The notes under the pieces: model-generated
Databases searched by the model: none
What the model saw: only the letters and a program-made list of their open reading frames with translations
Told to the model about the DNA's origin: nothing
Shown: positions 16,715 through 25,736 of the stretch, in pieces
Layout: each line of letters begins with the position of its first letter
Numbering within the stretch: the first letter of the stretch is position 1
Assembly: GCF_009792235.1 (NCBI RefSeq)
Contig: NZ_CP046973.1
Coordinates: 1,674,001-1,738,000 of the forward strand
Reading direction: 5' to 3'
Source of the DNA: Microcystis aeruginosa FD4
Lineage (GTDB): Bacteria; Cyanobacteriota; Cyanobacteriia; Cyanobacteriales; Microcystaceae
Length of the DNA stretch: 64,000 nucleotides
Made by a program: the position numbers and the translations under genes

Positions 16715-18805
16715 ATGCCTGATCTCAATGCTATCCCCGGAATGACCGCTCTTCGCTCCCATACCAAAGGCGATCCACGCATCAAAATCGCCGTTCTTGA
16801 TAGACCAGTTGACTTAGATCGCGCCTGTTTTCAAGGAGCAAATATTACCCGTATTAATCCTTATTGGTCCGAAGAATTTCCCATCGATCCCCAACACTTA
16901 CAATCCTTCTTAGAAATAGAAGCTAGTGGCAAAAGTGATGAAGAAAAAGAGGAAATGTTTAAGGAGGCGATTCCAGATGAAAATATCCGCCACAGTTTGC
17001 ATTTGCGCTTCCATGCTAACCATATTATCAGCACCATTTGTGGACAGCCAGATTCACCGGTAGAAGGGATTGCTCCTAACGCAACGGTGATTAATATTCC
17101 CATTGCTTATGGGAATGACGATTTTATCAATCCTCTCAATCTTTCCCGGGCAATTAGTAACGCGATTGAACAGGGAGTTAATATTATCCATTGTGCCGCT
17201 TGTCACCCAACTCAAAGCGGATTAGCTCACGAATTTATTGATAAAGCGATTCGTCAAGCACAGGATAATAATATACTCGTTATTGCTCCTGGTGGTAATG
17301 ATAAAGGAGAGTGTTGGTGTGTTCCTGCGGTGTTAGAAAATGTCCTGACCGTAGGAGCAATGAAAGATACAGGAGAGCCATTTAAATTCAGTAATTTTGG
17401 TGGTAAATATGCGACTCAAGGGATTCTTGCTCCCGGAGAGAATATTCTAGGATCTCAACCCGGAACTGATGACCCTATCCGCAAAAAAGGGACTAGCTGC
17501 GCTGCTCCAATTGTGACAGGAACGGCCGCTTTATTAATGAGTTTGCAATTAGAACAGGGTTTATCTCCTGATGCAGAAGCTGTGCGAGCAGCCTTGACTA
17601 ATAGTGCCATTCCCTGTGATCCCAACGAAATAGAAGAACCAGAACGCTGTCTGTTGGGAAAAATCCACATCTCTGGAGCTTATGAATTGCTGACAGGAGA
17701 GAAATTACAAACTGTTGAAGCGGATAACAATTCGTCGAATAATATCATAGAATCGACGGTAACTCCAGTGACAGCGACAACCTCTGTTATTCCCTCTTGT
17801 TCAACCAAGATAGCGAATCAGGGAATAACTGCAACTATAGCAGCAACAAGACAACCAGCGATCGCTCCTAGCAATGCTTCAGAAAATATTTCCTCAACTG
17901 GATTAATAAAAAATCATCAAGCACATAACAATATTGTACTAAATAATGTTGTTCCTAGTCAACGCTCAAACCTCGTTTATGTGTTAGGAACCTTGGGTTA
18001 TGATTTCGGTACAGAAGCACGTCGGGATACTTTTAAGCAGTTAATGCCAACCATCACAATCGATAATCTTGAATTACCTCCCAATCCCTACGATGCGCGG
18101 CAAATGGTAGATTATTTAGAAAGTAATCTATCAGAAACTAAGTCTTTAATTTGGACAGTGAATTTAGAACTAAATCCCATCTATGCTATTAAACCAGTGG
18201 GAGCTTTTGCTGCTGATATTTATCAAGTCATGCAATATATGTTAGCGGGTCAAATATTGCCAGAAGCTGACGAAGATTATATTGAAAGAGTGAGTATTCC
18301 GGGCATTCTCACCGATGAGACTGTGAAACTTTTTTCCGGTCAAATCATTCCTGTCCTCAAAGTCAATAGTCCCCGGGGAATGTATGGCTGGAAAGTTAAT
18401 ACTTTGATTGAATCAGCCATAGAAACTGTTAGCGCGGAACATGAAATCGCCGATGAAGCTAGGATGCGGCGTTCTCTGACAAGTTTCTTAAATCGTGTTT
18501 ATTATGACTTACGCAACGTCGGACAAATAGCACGCGATCGCGCCTTAAATTTCGCTGCTACTAACGCCTTTCAAGCAGTACAAACCTTCTCCCAAGCAGT
18601 AGCAATAGGAATGGAATTACACAGTATTGAAGTGGAAAAAAGTCCCTTTTGTCGCTATGGTAGTGAATGTTGGGATGTGAAATTAAAATTCTTCGATCCC
18701 GAAAATGGTCTGCGCGCTAAACGAGTTTTTCGCTTTACCATTGATGTCAGCGATCGCACCCCTGTAACTTTAGGTGAAGTGCGTTCTTGGGCTGTTTCTA
18801 AATAG
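16715..18805 (+). CDS. pirG: Cyanobactin macrocyclase/C-terminal protease (PatG/PirG)
   Basis: PatG-type enzymes cut off the FAGDDAE follower and join the core ends into a ring. The subtilase domain (residues 1-330) has Asp29 (AVLDRPVD), His100 (RFHANHI), oxyanion Asn195 (PGGND) and Ser261 (KKGTSCAAP). Between Asp and His it carries an extra helical insert (about residues 48-98), the feature that separates PatG macrocyclases from PatA proteases. A Ser/Thr-rich linker (330-410) leads to the shared PatA/PatG C-terminal domain (VLGTLGYDFGTEARRD onward). At 696 residues it lacks the N-terminal thiazoline oxidase of Prochloron PatG, as expected for heterocycle-free piricyclamides. It looks intact and starts 67 bp after the divergent Uma2 gene. 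Confidence 0.92.
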   Translation: MPDLNAIPGMTALRSHTKGDPRIKIAVLDRPVDLDRACFQGANITRINPYWSEEFPIDPQHLQSFLEIEASGKSDEEKEEMFKEAIPDENIRHSLHLRFHANHIISTICGQPDSPVEGIAPNATVINIPIAYGNDDFINPLNLSRAISNAIEQGVNIIHCAACHPTQSGLAHEFIDKAIRQAQDNNILVIAPGGNDKGECWCVPAVLENVLTVGAMKDTGEPFKFSNFGGKYATQGILAPGENILGSQPGTDDPIRKKGTSCAAPIVTGTAALLMSLQLEQGLSPDAEAVRAALTNSAIPCDPNEIEEPERCLLGKIHISGAYELLTGEKLQTVEADNNSSNNIIESTVTPVTATTSVIPSCSTKIANQGITATIAATRQPAIAPSNASENISSTGLIKNHQAHNNIVLNNVVPSQRSNLVYVLGTLGYDFGTEARRDTFKQLMPTITIDNLELPPNPYDARQMVDYLESNLSETKSLIWTVNLELNPIYAIKPVGAFAADIYQVMQYMLAGQILPEADEDYIERVSIPGILTDETVKLFSGQIIPVLKVNSPRGMYGWKVNTLIESAIETVSAEHEIADEARMRRSLTSFLNRVYYDLRNVGQIARDRALNFAATNAFQAVQTFSQAVAIGMELHSIEVEKSPFCRYGSECWDVKLKFFDPENGLRAKRVFRFTIDVSDRTPVTLGEVRSWAVSK

Positions 18806-18948
18806 CCTGAGTCTGCTAAGTACCTAAGCAAAAAATGATTAATCAATAAGGACAGGGTTAACTTGTCAAAATTGTACCAAATGTACTTAGCAAAAATGTC
18901 GATCAAATTCAATTATAATTAACTTCTTATTCAAAATTTTAGTTAATT

Positions 18949-19974
18949 ATGCGTTACAAACTTTTAGGTAATAGTGGTCTGCGAGTTTCCGAACTATGTC
19001 TAGGAACGATGACATTCGGGGAAGATTGGGGTTGGGGAGCGGATAAAGAGGAAAGTCGGGCGGTTTTTCAGGCTTTTGCGGAAGCGGGCGGCAATTTTCT
19101 CGATACTGCTAATATCTACACTAACGGAACCAGTGAAACATTAGTGGGGGAATTTGTCAAGGGCGATCGAGAAAAATGGGTAATCGCCACGAAATATTCT
19201 CTCAACACGCGCCCCGGCGATGTCAATGCCTGCGGAAATCATCGAAAAAACCTCTTTCAGGCGGTAGAAGCTAGTTTAAAGCGTTTAGGCACTGATTACA
19301 TCGATTTACTCTGGCTTCATATTTGGGACTCTCTCACTCCTATGGAGGAAGTGATGCGTGCTTTCGATGATTTGGTCAGGATGGGAAAAGTGCTTTATAT
19401 CGGCATTTCTGACAGTCCTGCTTGGATTGTCTCCCAAGCAAACACCCTGGCCACCCTAAGGGGATGGACACCCTTTATCGGACTACAAATAGAATATTCT
19501 CTCAAGGAACGCACCCCTGAACGGGAATTATTGCCTATGGCCAAAGCATTAAATATCGGGGTGACAGCTTGGAGTCCCCTAGGAGGAGGCGTTTTAACGG
19601 GAAAATATAATCAACCCAACCCCGTCGATGGTCGTTTAAGCATGACCGACCAACCTTTTCAAATTTTTGATCGCGATCTGAAAATTGCCGAGACTGTCCT
19701 AGAGATTGCCAGAGAAATCGGCAAATCGCCGGCACAAGTGGCGTTAAATTGGCTCAGAAATCGCCCTAACTCCGTAATTCCTATCATTGGCGCTCGAAAA
19801 TTGTCCCAATTGCAGGATAATTTAGCCTGTGTGGATTTTAACCTGACTGGGGAACAGCTGCAACGACTCGATAATATCAGCGCCATTTCCCTCGGTTTTC
19901 CCCACGAACTTTTAGCCAGTCAATTTGTTGGCGATATCCTATTAGGAGGAGTAGCAGCACAATTGGACCGATGA
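18949..19974 (+). CDS. Aldo/keto reductase
   Basis: The 341-residue protein has the AKR barrel with MRYKLLGNSGLRVSELCLGT, the catalytic tetrad Asp (FLDTANIY), Tyr in the same motif, Lys (VIATKYS) and His (LLWLHIWD), and NADPH-binding NSVIPIIGARKLSQL near the end. It should reduce carbonyl substrates with NADPH; the substrate is unknown. It overlaps the next gene by four bases, which suggests a two-gene operon. There is no link to cyanobactin synthesis beyond position. Confidence 0.93.
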   Translation: MRYKLLGNSGLRVSELCLGTMTFGEDWGWGADKEESRAVFQAFAEAGGNFLDTANIYTNGTSETLVGEFVKGDREKWVIATKYSLNTRPGDVNACGNHRKNLFQAVEASLKRLGTDYIDLLWLHIWDSLTPMEEVMRAFDDLVRMGKVLYIGISDSPAWIVSQANTLATLRGWTPFIGLQIEYSLKERTPERELLPMAKALNIGVTAWSPLGGGVLTGKYNQPNPVDGRLSMTDQPFQIFDRDLKIAETVLEIAREIGKSPAQVALNWLRNRPNSVIPIIGARKLSQLQDNLACVDFNLTGEQLQRLDNISAISLGFPHELLASQFVGDILLGGVAAQLDR

Positions 19975-20378
19975 TGGAAGTTTTTGTTTATGGAACCCTG
20001 AAACCTAAGGAGAGTAACTATTCTGCCTACTGTGCAGGAAAAGTGATCAACTCTAAAACCGCCTATACAAAGGGGCATTTATACCATCTTACCGCCCTCG
20101 GTTATCCCGGACTGACCGAGGGGGATGGCTGGGTGAAGGGAATTTTATTGACTTTTAACGCAGATTATGATATGGGGCTTTTGGATAGTTTGGAAGATTA
20201 TCAACCAGCAAGACCCCCAGAAGAAAACGAGTATCAGCGTCGCAGAATTCCTATTTATAATTTAGAGCGAGAATTAATCGGCGAAGCTTGGGGATATATG
20301 ATGACACCGGCAAAAATAGCTTTTCATGGCGGTATTTGGCTGCCTTCCGGTTGCTGGACCAGTAGCGATCGAGAATAG
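19971..20378 (+). CDS. Gamma-glutamylcyclotransferase-like (GGCT/AIG2) protein
   Basis: The 135-residue protein has the family hallmark VFVYGTLKPKESNY at the start and GYPGLTEGDGWVKGILLTF in the middle, with the catalytic-type glutamate region LDSLEDYQP. Such enzymes form 5-oxoproline from gamma-glutamyl amines or peptides, but many bacterial members are untested. Two consecutive Met codons (19971 and 19974) could start it; the first overlaps the reductase stop (ATGATGG). Confidence 0.88.
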   Translation: MMEVFVYGTLKPKESNYSAYCAGKVINSKTAYTKGHLYHLTALGYPGLTEGDGWVKGILLTFNADYDMGLLDSLEDYQPARPPEENEYQRRRIPIYNLERELIGEAWGYMMTPAKIAFHGGIWLPSGCWTSSDRE

Positions 20379-20437
20379 GGATGAGGGGTCCGACTCTGTT
20401 AATATATATCAATTAAAAGCTTAATCGTGAAAAAATT

Positions 20438-20638
20438 ATGTATCTACTCCTAGAAGTGGCCAGTGGCAAATTCCCCGTTTATTTTGTGGCAGTTTATGTG
20501 GTCGGTTTTCTCGCTGCTGTCAGCATCGGTTCGATCGCTTGGTATAATTCTAAACGCCCGGTCGGTTGGGAAGATGCCCAAAGACCCGATATTATCCCCG
20601 AAGTGAAGACCGAGGTAGATTCTGATTCTCAATCCTAG
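20438..20638 (+). CDS. Small thylakoid-type membrane protein, Psb35-like
   Basis: The 66-residue protein has one membrane segment (residues 13-35, VYFVAVYVVGFLAAVSIGSIAW) written here as a region only, then YNSKRPVGWEDAQRPDIIPE. This pattern matches my memory of the cyanobacterial Ssl2148/Psb35 family, which binds the CP47 region of photosystem II and affects chlorophyll-protein stability. The identification is moderate; a simple single-pass protein of unknown role is the alternative. It is monocistronic. Confidence 0.72.
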   Translation: MYLLLEVASGKFPVYFVAVYVVGFLAAVSIGSIAWYNSKRPVGWEDAQRPDIIPEVKTEVDSDSQS

Positions 20639-20815
20639 AAAAAGGCAGTTATCAGTCATCTGATGCAAGTTTTCAGTTCACTGTTTACTGTTCACTGATA
20701 ACTGACAAATCGCCAACAACCCAGAAAATAATCGATATATTCGATCGATTTGGTGAATAAGTCCCCTATAATCACTAACATTGCCCATATCGATCTTCAC
20801 AGAAGCGGGAACAGT

Positions 20816-22243
20816 ATGCGAATTCTATTTGTGGGTGCCGAGGCCGCCCCAATTGCCAAAGTTGGGGGAATGGGGGACGTAATTGGGGCATTACCGAAAG
20901 TCTTGCGTCAGCTAGGTCATGACGTGCGGATTTTTCTGCCCTACTACGGTTTTCTTCAGGAAAAAATGGACATCCCTTCCGAACCCATTTGGTCAGGATT
21001 CGCCATGTTTCATGATTTTTTAGTCTATGAGACGGTTTTACCCGATACGGATATTCCTCTCTACCTCTTTGGTCATCTAGCTTTCTCTGGACGCAATATC
21101 TACGGAGGCGAAGATGAGGCCTGGCGATTTACCCTATTTGCGAATGGTGCGGCGGAATTCGCATGGAATTACTGGAAACCGCAAGTTATTCACTGTCATG
21201 ATTGGCATACGGGCATGATTCCCGTCTGGATGCACCAAGACCCCGATATTAGCACCGTTTTTACTATCCATAATCTCGCCTACCAGGGGCCTTGGCGGGA
21301 GGCATTAGAAAAAATGACTTGGTGTCCTTGGTATATGCAGGGCGATAATACCATGGCCGCGGCGGTTCAATTTGCTAATCGCGTCACTACCGTTTCTCCC
21401 ACCTATGCTCGTCAAATACAGACCCCCATTTATGGCGAAAATTTAGAGGGATTATTGTCCTATATTTCCGGCAATCTGGTGGGGATTGTTAACGGCATCG
21501 ATACGGAGGTGTATAACCCAGCTAAAGATGTTTATCTTAAGCAGAATTTTACCCCAGAAACCATCGAAAAACGTCTGATCAATAAAATTGCCCTGCAAGA
21601 AGAAGTGGGGCTACAGGTCAGTAAAAGTGCCTTTGTCATGGCGATGGTGACGCGCTTGGTGGAACAAAAAGGTATTGATCTAGTGATGCAAATTTTAGAT
21701 CGCTTTCTCACCTATACTGATGCTCAATTGATTATTTTAGGTACAGGCGATCGCTATTATGAAACCCAACTGTGGGAGATGACTTCCCGTTTCCGGGGGC
21801 GAATGTCCCTGCATCTTCTCTATAGTGATGCCCTTTCCCGTCGCATCTATGGGGGGGCCGATGCTTTGTTAATGCCTTCCCGTTTTGAACCCTGCGGCAT
21901 TTCCCAATTAATGGCCATGCGTTATGGTTGTATTCCCATGGTACGCCGCACCGGTGGTTTAGTCGATACGGTATCTTTCCACGACCCGATTCAGGAAAAA
22001 GGAACGGGATTTAGTTTCGATCGCTATGAACCTTTAGACCTGTTTACCTGTATGATCCGGACTTGGGAAAGTTTCCGTTATAAACAGGATTGGCAAAAAC
22101 TGCAGCAACGGGCAATGACTCAAGATTTTAGTTGGCATAAATCCGCTTTGGAATATCTAAAAATCTACAAACAAATCACCGGACAATCGGATCAATTATC
22201 CGATGAGGAAAAAGATAAATTGGTCGCCCTGACTAGCAGTTAA
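20816..22243 (+). CDS. glgA: Glycogen synthase, ADP-glucose type
   Basis: GlgA transfers glucose from ADP-glucose to the growing alpha-1,4-glucan in the cytoplasm. The protein starts MRILFVGAEAAPIAKVGGMG, whose KVGGMGD is the GT5 substrate loop (KTGGL in GlgA1-type enzymes), has HCHDWHTG, and ends with the retaining-GT motif SRFEPCGISQLMAMRYG. The KVGGMGD variant is typical of the second cyanobacterial isoform (GlgA2), from memory. I chose ATG 20816 (475 residues); an upstream GTG at 20750 adds 22 residues without family support. Confidence 0.93.
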   Translation: MRILFVGAEAAPIAKVGGMGDVIGALPKVLRQLGHDVRIFLPYYGFLQEKMDIPSEPIWSGFAMFHDFLVYETVLPDTDIPLYLFGHLAFSGRNIYGGEDEAWRFTLFANGAAEFAWNYWKPQVIHCHDWHTGMIPVWMHQDPDISTVFTIHNLAYQGPWREALEKMTWCPWYMQGDNTMAAAVQFANRVTTVSPTYARQIQTPIYGENLEGLLSYISGNLVGIVNGIDTEVYNPAKDVYLKQNFTPETIEKRLINKIALQEEVGLQVSKSAFVMAMVTRLVEQKGIDLVMQILDRFLTYTDAQLIILGTGDRYYETQLWEMTSRFRGRMSLHLLYSDALSRRIYGGADALLMPSRFEPCGISQLMAMRYGCIPMVRRTGGLVDTVSFHDPIQEKGTGFSFDRYEPLDLFTCMIRTWESFRYKQDWQKLQQRAMTQDFSWHKSALEYLKIYKQITGQSDQLSDEEKDKLVALTSS

Positions 22244-22292
22244 ATCCTCCTTGAGTAGGGGTGATATATCCTCACCCCTACTCCGGCAGAAA

Positions 22293-22913
22293 TTAACCAG
22301 TGATGGCGTTGAGAAGAACTTCCGCTAGGGTCATATCTTCCATATCATCGATAGTAATTGTGTCAACGATATCGAATTTGGCCCCCGCCGTTTCTAGTTG
22401 ATCGTCTAAAGCTTTAAGAAATTCGGTTGCTTGTCGATCATGGCCTACTTGAATCAGAGAAATGGCCAATTCTTGATCGCTATCAAGTTTTCGAGAAGCT
22501 TCGATAATTTGACGCATCACCGCTTTGCGATCATCCGGTTCTCCGTCGGTAATCACCAGAATAGTTTCTCCGTTGGGTTTAGTTTTGCCGGCAGTTTTGC
22601 GCTGAAAATAATTATCAAGGGCATCTTGGAGAACAGCTGCTAGGTCTGTCCTCCCCATCGGTTCATTTTCTTGATAAATTCGTGTCACCTTATCGGAAGT
22701 AACATTATCATAGCGTCGGAAACGTCCAGAAAAAAGATAGATAGTGATGCCGTCCGGATCGATTTCCTCGCACTTTCTAGCCAAGGCAAGGGTGGATTCT
22801 TGGGCAATTTGCCAACGGGTTTTCTCACTGGGTTGATCAGCAGTGGACATACTGCCACTTTTGTCAATAATCAGAGTATAATCTCTGTCTTGTACAACAC
22901 TTTCACTGGCCAT
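22293..22913 (-). CDS. von Willebrand factor A domain protein
   Basis: The 206 residues form a single vWA domain with a complete MIDAS metal site: Asp17-x-Ser19-x-Ser21 (IIDKSGSMS), a threonine in GRTDLAAVL and Asp in VITDGEPDD. No signal peptide or membrane segment is present, so it acts in the cytoplasm. Stand-alone vWA proteins of this kind occur beside tellurite-resistance-like and metal-chelatase-like genes, but no such neighbours are here. It converges with glgA, 49 bp apart. Confidence 0.88.
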   Translation of the reverse strand: MASESVVQDRDYTLIIDKSGSMSTADQPSEKTRWQIAQESTLALARKCEEIDPDGITIYLFSGRFRRYDNVTSDKVTRIYQENEPMGRTDLAAVLQDALDNYFQRKTAGKTKPNGETILVITDGEPDDRKAVMRQIIEASRKLDSDQELAISLIQVGHDRQATEFLKALDDQLETAGAKFDIVDTITIDDMEDMTLAEVLLNAITG

Positions 22914-23106
22914 AGGGGCTATACCTCCAAGGGATTTGCGCTCATCCTAGTCTAATAATTATTAAACTCTAGGATGGAAACTCTACCTCGATCGACTAGG
23001 GTTTTTTAACTATTGGGGGGGAGACAGCGTAACCAACAGCAGAAACTATCGGCAGAAAGCCGGTCGGGCTAAAATGAAAAAAGTATGAAAATTATTTCCT
23101 TAGCCG

Positions 23107-23439
23107 ATGAGTGATAGCCAATCGATCGCCTCAACCGAGAAAAAGCCAGATAATCCACCTTCTTGGAGTTTTTGGACGGTGTTTAGTTCCACCTTCCTAA
23201 CCATATTTTTGGCTGAAATCGGCGATAAAACCCAATTAGCCACCCTTCTGATCAGTGCTGAATCCCGATCCCCCTGGGTGGTTTTTGCCGGGGCAGCCAC
23301 CGCTTTAATCACTACCAGTCTCCTCGGTGTCCTGATTGGTTATTGGATTGCCCGTCGTCTTTCCCCGAAAACTTTAGATATCGGTGTCGCTATCCTTCTC
23401 CTTTTGATCACCGGTTTACTGATCGGCGATATTCTCTAA
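23107..23439 (+). CDS. UPF0016/GDT1 family half-size cation exporter subunit 1 (Hmx-like)
   Basis: This 110-residue protein has one copy of the GDT1/TMEM165 motif, AEIGDKTQLATLL, with three membrane segments. Full-size GDT1 proteins contain two such repeats; half-size cyanobacterial forms work as heterodimers and export manganese into the thylakoid lumen or out of the cell (known for Synechocystis Hmx1/Hmx2). The second half-gene follows 190 bp downstream in the same direction, which supports the pairing. Confidence 0.85.
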   Translation: MSDSQSIASTEKKPDNPPSWSFWTVFSSTFLTIFLAEIGDKTQLATLLISAESRSPWVVFAGAATALITTSLLGVLIGYWIARRLSPKTLDIGVAILLLLITGLLIGDIL

Positions 23440-23629
23440 GTGATCAGTGATCAGTGATCAGTTATCAGTGATCAGTTATCAGTGATCACTGATCAGTGAT
23501 CAGTTATCAGTTATGAGTTCACTGTTTACTGTTTACTGTTTACTGAAAAAAAGCTTCCCACTTCCCCACTTCCCCACTTCCCCACCTCCCCACTTCCCCG
23601 CTTCCCCACTTCCCCACTTCCTGGAATTT
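23440..23629. repeat. Two short tandem repeat blocks between the half-exporter genes
   Basis: From 23441 to about 23515 the heptads TCAGTGA/TCAGTTA alternate, followed near 23560-23622 by imperfect CCCCACTT octamers, the same unit that forms the 36-copy array at 28230. The octamer block lies directly in front of the second gene's ATG, leaving little room for a standard ribosome site (CCTGGAATTT). Confidence 0.8.
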
Positions 23630-23905
23630 ATGAATTGGCAATTATTCGGACTGACATTTATCACGGTTTTTTTGGCAGAAATAGGCGATAAAAGTCAGTT
23701 AGTAGCGATCGCTCTCGGTGGCAGTTCCAAATCACCCAAAGCTGTCTTTTTTGGCTCAATTACCGCCTTAATCTGCACCAGTTTCTTAGGAGTGCTTGCG
23801 GGGGGCAGTATGGCGCAGTTATTCCCCGCTAAGATATTAAAAGCGATAGCGGCCATTGGTTTTGCGCTGCTTGCTGTCCGGCTGCTTTGGCCAGATTCGG
23901 ATTGA
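23630..23905 (+). CDS. UPF0016/GDT1 family half-size cation exporter subunit 2 (Hmx-like)
   Basis: The 91-residue protein carries the second-type repeat motif AEIGDKSQLVAIALGG and SKSPKAVFFGSITALICTS, with three membrane segments. I chose ATG 23630 because the longer frame from 23513 would translate the upstream octamer repeats. Together with the preceding gene it would rebuild a complete two-repeat exporter for manganese or calcium. Confidence 0.85.
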   Translation: MNWQLFGLTFITVFLAEIGDKSQLVAIALGGSSKSPKAVFFGSITALICTSFLGVLAGGSMAQLFPAKILKAIAAIGFALLAVRLLWPDSD

Positions 23906-23941
23906 TAATTGGGTTTGCGGCAAAAAGCTTTTCCTGGGGGC

Positions 23942-24027
23942 AGGGTGTGGGGTGTGGGGTGTGGGGTGTGGGGTGTGGGGTGTGGGGTGTGGGGTGTAGG
24001 GTGTAGGGTGTGGGGTGTGGGGTGTCG
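23942..24027. repeat. GGGGTGT heptamer minisatellite
   Basis: About twelve copies of the heptamer GGGGTGT with minor changes occupy this stretch upstream of the urt promoter; a smaller block of the same unit lies near 33470-33505. It is followed by repeats of GACTCCTG/CTCCTGTCTCC (24048-24102). The rest of the 420-bp gap holds the NtcA boxes and no gene. Confidence 0.85.
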
Positions 24028-24156
24028 GAAGAATAAATAGAAATAATCTCCTGCCTCCTGACTCCTGTCTCCCGACTCCTGCCTCCTGTCTCCCGACTCC
24101 TGATAGCTAAAAAACTGAGGCAAATTCCCGAAAAATAATTAATTTTTCCGAAAAAA

Positions 24157-24228
24157 GTAGTAAAATTTACAAAAAACATCGAAAAAGTAGCGAAAATTAC
24201 AAAAAATCTGCTAACCTAGCCGTAATAT
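24157..24228 (+). promoter_or_regulatory. NtcA-activated urt promoter with two NtcA boxes
   Basis: Two perfect GTA-N8-TAC boxes lie at 24157-24170 and 24187-24200. The second is followed by exactly 22 bases and then TAATAT (24223-24228), which fits the class II NtcA promoter pattern GTA-N8-TAC-N22-TAN3T. NtcA is the cyanobacterial nitrogen regulator and is known to activate urt genes. The two boxes are spaced 30 bp apart within an imperfect tandem repeat. Confidence 0.88.
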
Positions 24229-24325
24229 CACACAGATATTCGTAGAAAGATTCCCGAAAATCTCCTCAGCAAAAACATCCGTGTGAAGTAGCTAATATTG
24301 TCAGCGAGGTTAGTTCAAGATCATC

Positions 24326-25642
24326 ATGTCAAATTTAGGACGACGTAAATTTCTCCTGTACGGTTCTGCCACTTTGGGAACCAGTATTCTGTTAAAAGCT
24401 TGTGGTGGCAATCAAAACCAAACCCCCACGGCTAGTCCTAGCCCAGCTGCTAGTCCCGCCCCAACTTCTGGAGAGACAATTAAGGTGGGTATTCTGCACT
24501 CCCTCAGTGGCACCATGGCCATCAGTGAAACCAGCGTAGTCGATGCGGAAAAACTGGCGATCGAGGAAATCAATGCCGCCGGTGGTGTTCTTGGTAAACA
24601 GATCGAGGCAGTGGTGGAAGATGGTGCTTCCGATTGGCCAACTTTTACCGAAAAAGCCACCAAACTGATCGATCAGGACAAAGTTGTGACCGTCTTCGGT
24701 TGTTGGACTTCCGCCAGTCGTCAGGCGGTTTTACCCGTGTTTGAAGCCAAAAACCATATGCTTTGGTATCCCGTCCAGTACGAGGGTCAAGAGTGTTCTA
24801 GAAATATTTTCTACACTGGGGCTGCCCCCAACCAACAGATCGAGCCGGCAGTCACTTGGTTACTGGAAAACAAAGGGAAAAAATTCTTCCTTGTCGGTTC
24901 CGATTACGTTTTCCCCCGCACTGCCAACACGATTATTAAAGAGCAGTTAAAGGTAAAAGGCGGCGAAACCGTGGGCGAAGACTATCTACCCCTAGGTAAC
25001 ACGGAAGTTACCCCGATTATCACCAAAATTAAGACGGCTTTACCCGATGGCGGCGTTATTTTTAATACCCTCAACGGTGACAGTAACGTGGCTTTCTTTA
25101 AACAACTGCAAGCGGCCGGTTTAACTCCCGATAAATATCCAGTCATGTCGGTGAGTGTTGCTGAGGAAGAAGTTAAACAAATTGGTAAGGAATATCTCCT
25201 CGGTCAATACGCTTGTTGGAACTATTTCCAAACCGTAGATACCCCCGCTAACAAGAAATTTGTTGAGGCTTTTCGAGCTAAATACGGTCCCGATCGCGTC
25301 ACTAACGACCCCATGGAAGCGGCCTACATCATGGTCTATCTCTGGAAGCAAGCGGTGGAACAAGCGGCAACCGCCGATGATCTCGACAAAGTTCGCGCCG
25401 CCGCCATCGGACAAAAATTCGATGCTCCCGAAGGACCGGTGCAAATGTTCCCCAATCATCATATCTCCAAAACTGTCCGGGTTGGTCAGGTGAGAGATGA
25501 TGGTCTATTTGACATCATTTGGTCAACTCCGGGGGTGGTGGATCCGCAACCCTGGAACCAATTTGTCCCCGAAACTAAGGGCTTTGCCTGTGACTGGACG
25601 GATCCGGCCAAGGGCGGTAAATTCAAAATGGAAAAATCCTAG
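24326..25642 (+). CDS. urtA: Urea ABC transporter, substrate-binding lipoprotein
   Basis: UrtA captures urea in the periplasm for the high-affinity Urt importer. The protein starts with a twin-arginine-like RRKFLLYGSATLG and a lipobox LKAC at residues 23-26, then a Thr/Pro/Ser linker. The binding domain has IKVGILHSLSGTMAISE, FGCWTSASRQAVLPVFE and LLWYPVQYEG-type residues (MLWYPVQYEGQECS) characteristic of urea-binding members. At 438 residues the length is normal. It is first in urtABCDE and is separated from urtB by a terminator-like hairpin that should make it the most abundant product. Confidence 0.96.
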   Translation: MSNLGRRKFLLYGSATLGTSILLKACGGNQNQTPTASPSPAASPAPTSGETIKVGILHSLSGTMAISETSVVDAEKLAIEEINAAGGVLGKQIEAVVEDGASDWPTFTEKATKLIDQDKVVTVFGCWTSASRQAVLPVFEAKNHMLWYPVQYEGQECSRNIFYTGAAPNQQIEPAVTWLLENKGKKFFLVGSDYVFPRTANTIIKEQLKVKGGETVGEDYLPLGNTEVTPIITKIKTALPDGGVIFNTLNGDSNVAFFKQLQAAGLTPDKYPVMSVSVAEEEVKQIGKEYLLGQYACWNYFQTVDTPANKKFVEAFRAKYGPDRVTNDPMEAAYIMVYLWKQAVEQAATADDLDKVRAAAIGQKFDAPEGPVQMFPNHHISKTVRVGQVRDDGLFDIIWSTPGVVDPQPWNQFVPETKGFACDWTDPAKGGKFKMEKS

Positions 25643-25671
25643 TTTGAGGAGTTTTTCCAGACAATAACGAG

Positions 25672-25705
25672 AGTGAGGTGGGCATTACTGCTCACCCCAC
25701 TTTTT
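25672..25705 (+). terminator. Hairpin between urtA and urtB, partial terminator
   Basis: GGTGGGCA (25677-25684) pairs with TGCTCACC (25689-25696) around the loop TTAC, extended by AGTG and CACT outside a mismatch, and is followed by five T. This is a likely attenuating terminator that lets some transcription continue into urtB, common after binding-protein genes of ABC operons. Confidence 0.75.
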
Positions 25706-25736
25706 AAAGCTTAAAAATGCACAGGAATAACGAAAA

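Noticed and set aside
23695..24179. Frames rich in HPTPHTL and RRQESGD repeats
   Set aside because: They translate the GGGGTGT and GACTCCTG repeats on the minus strand and overlap the true UPF0016 gene; no family resemblance.
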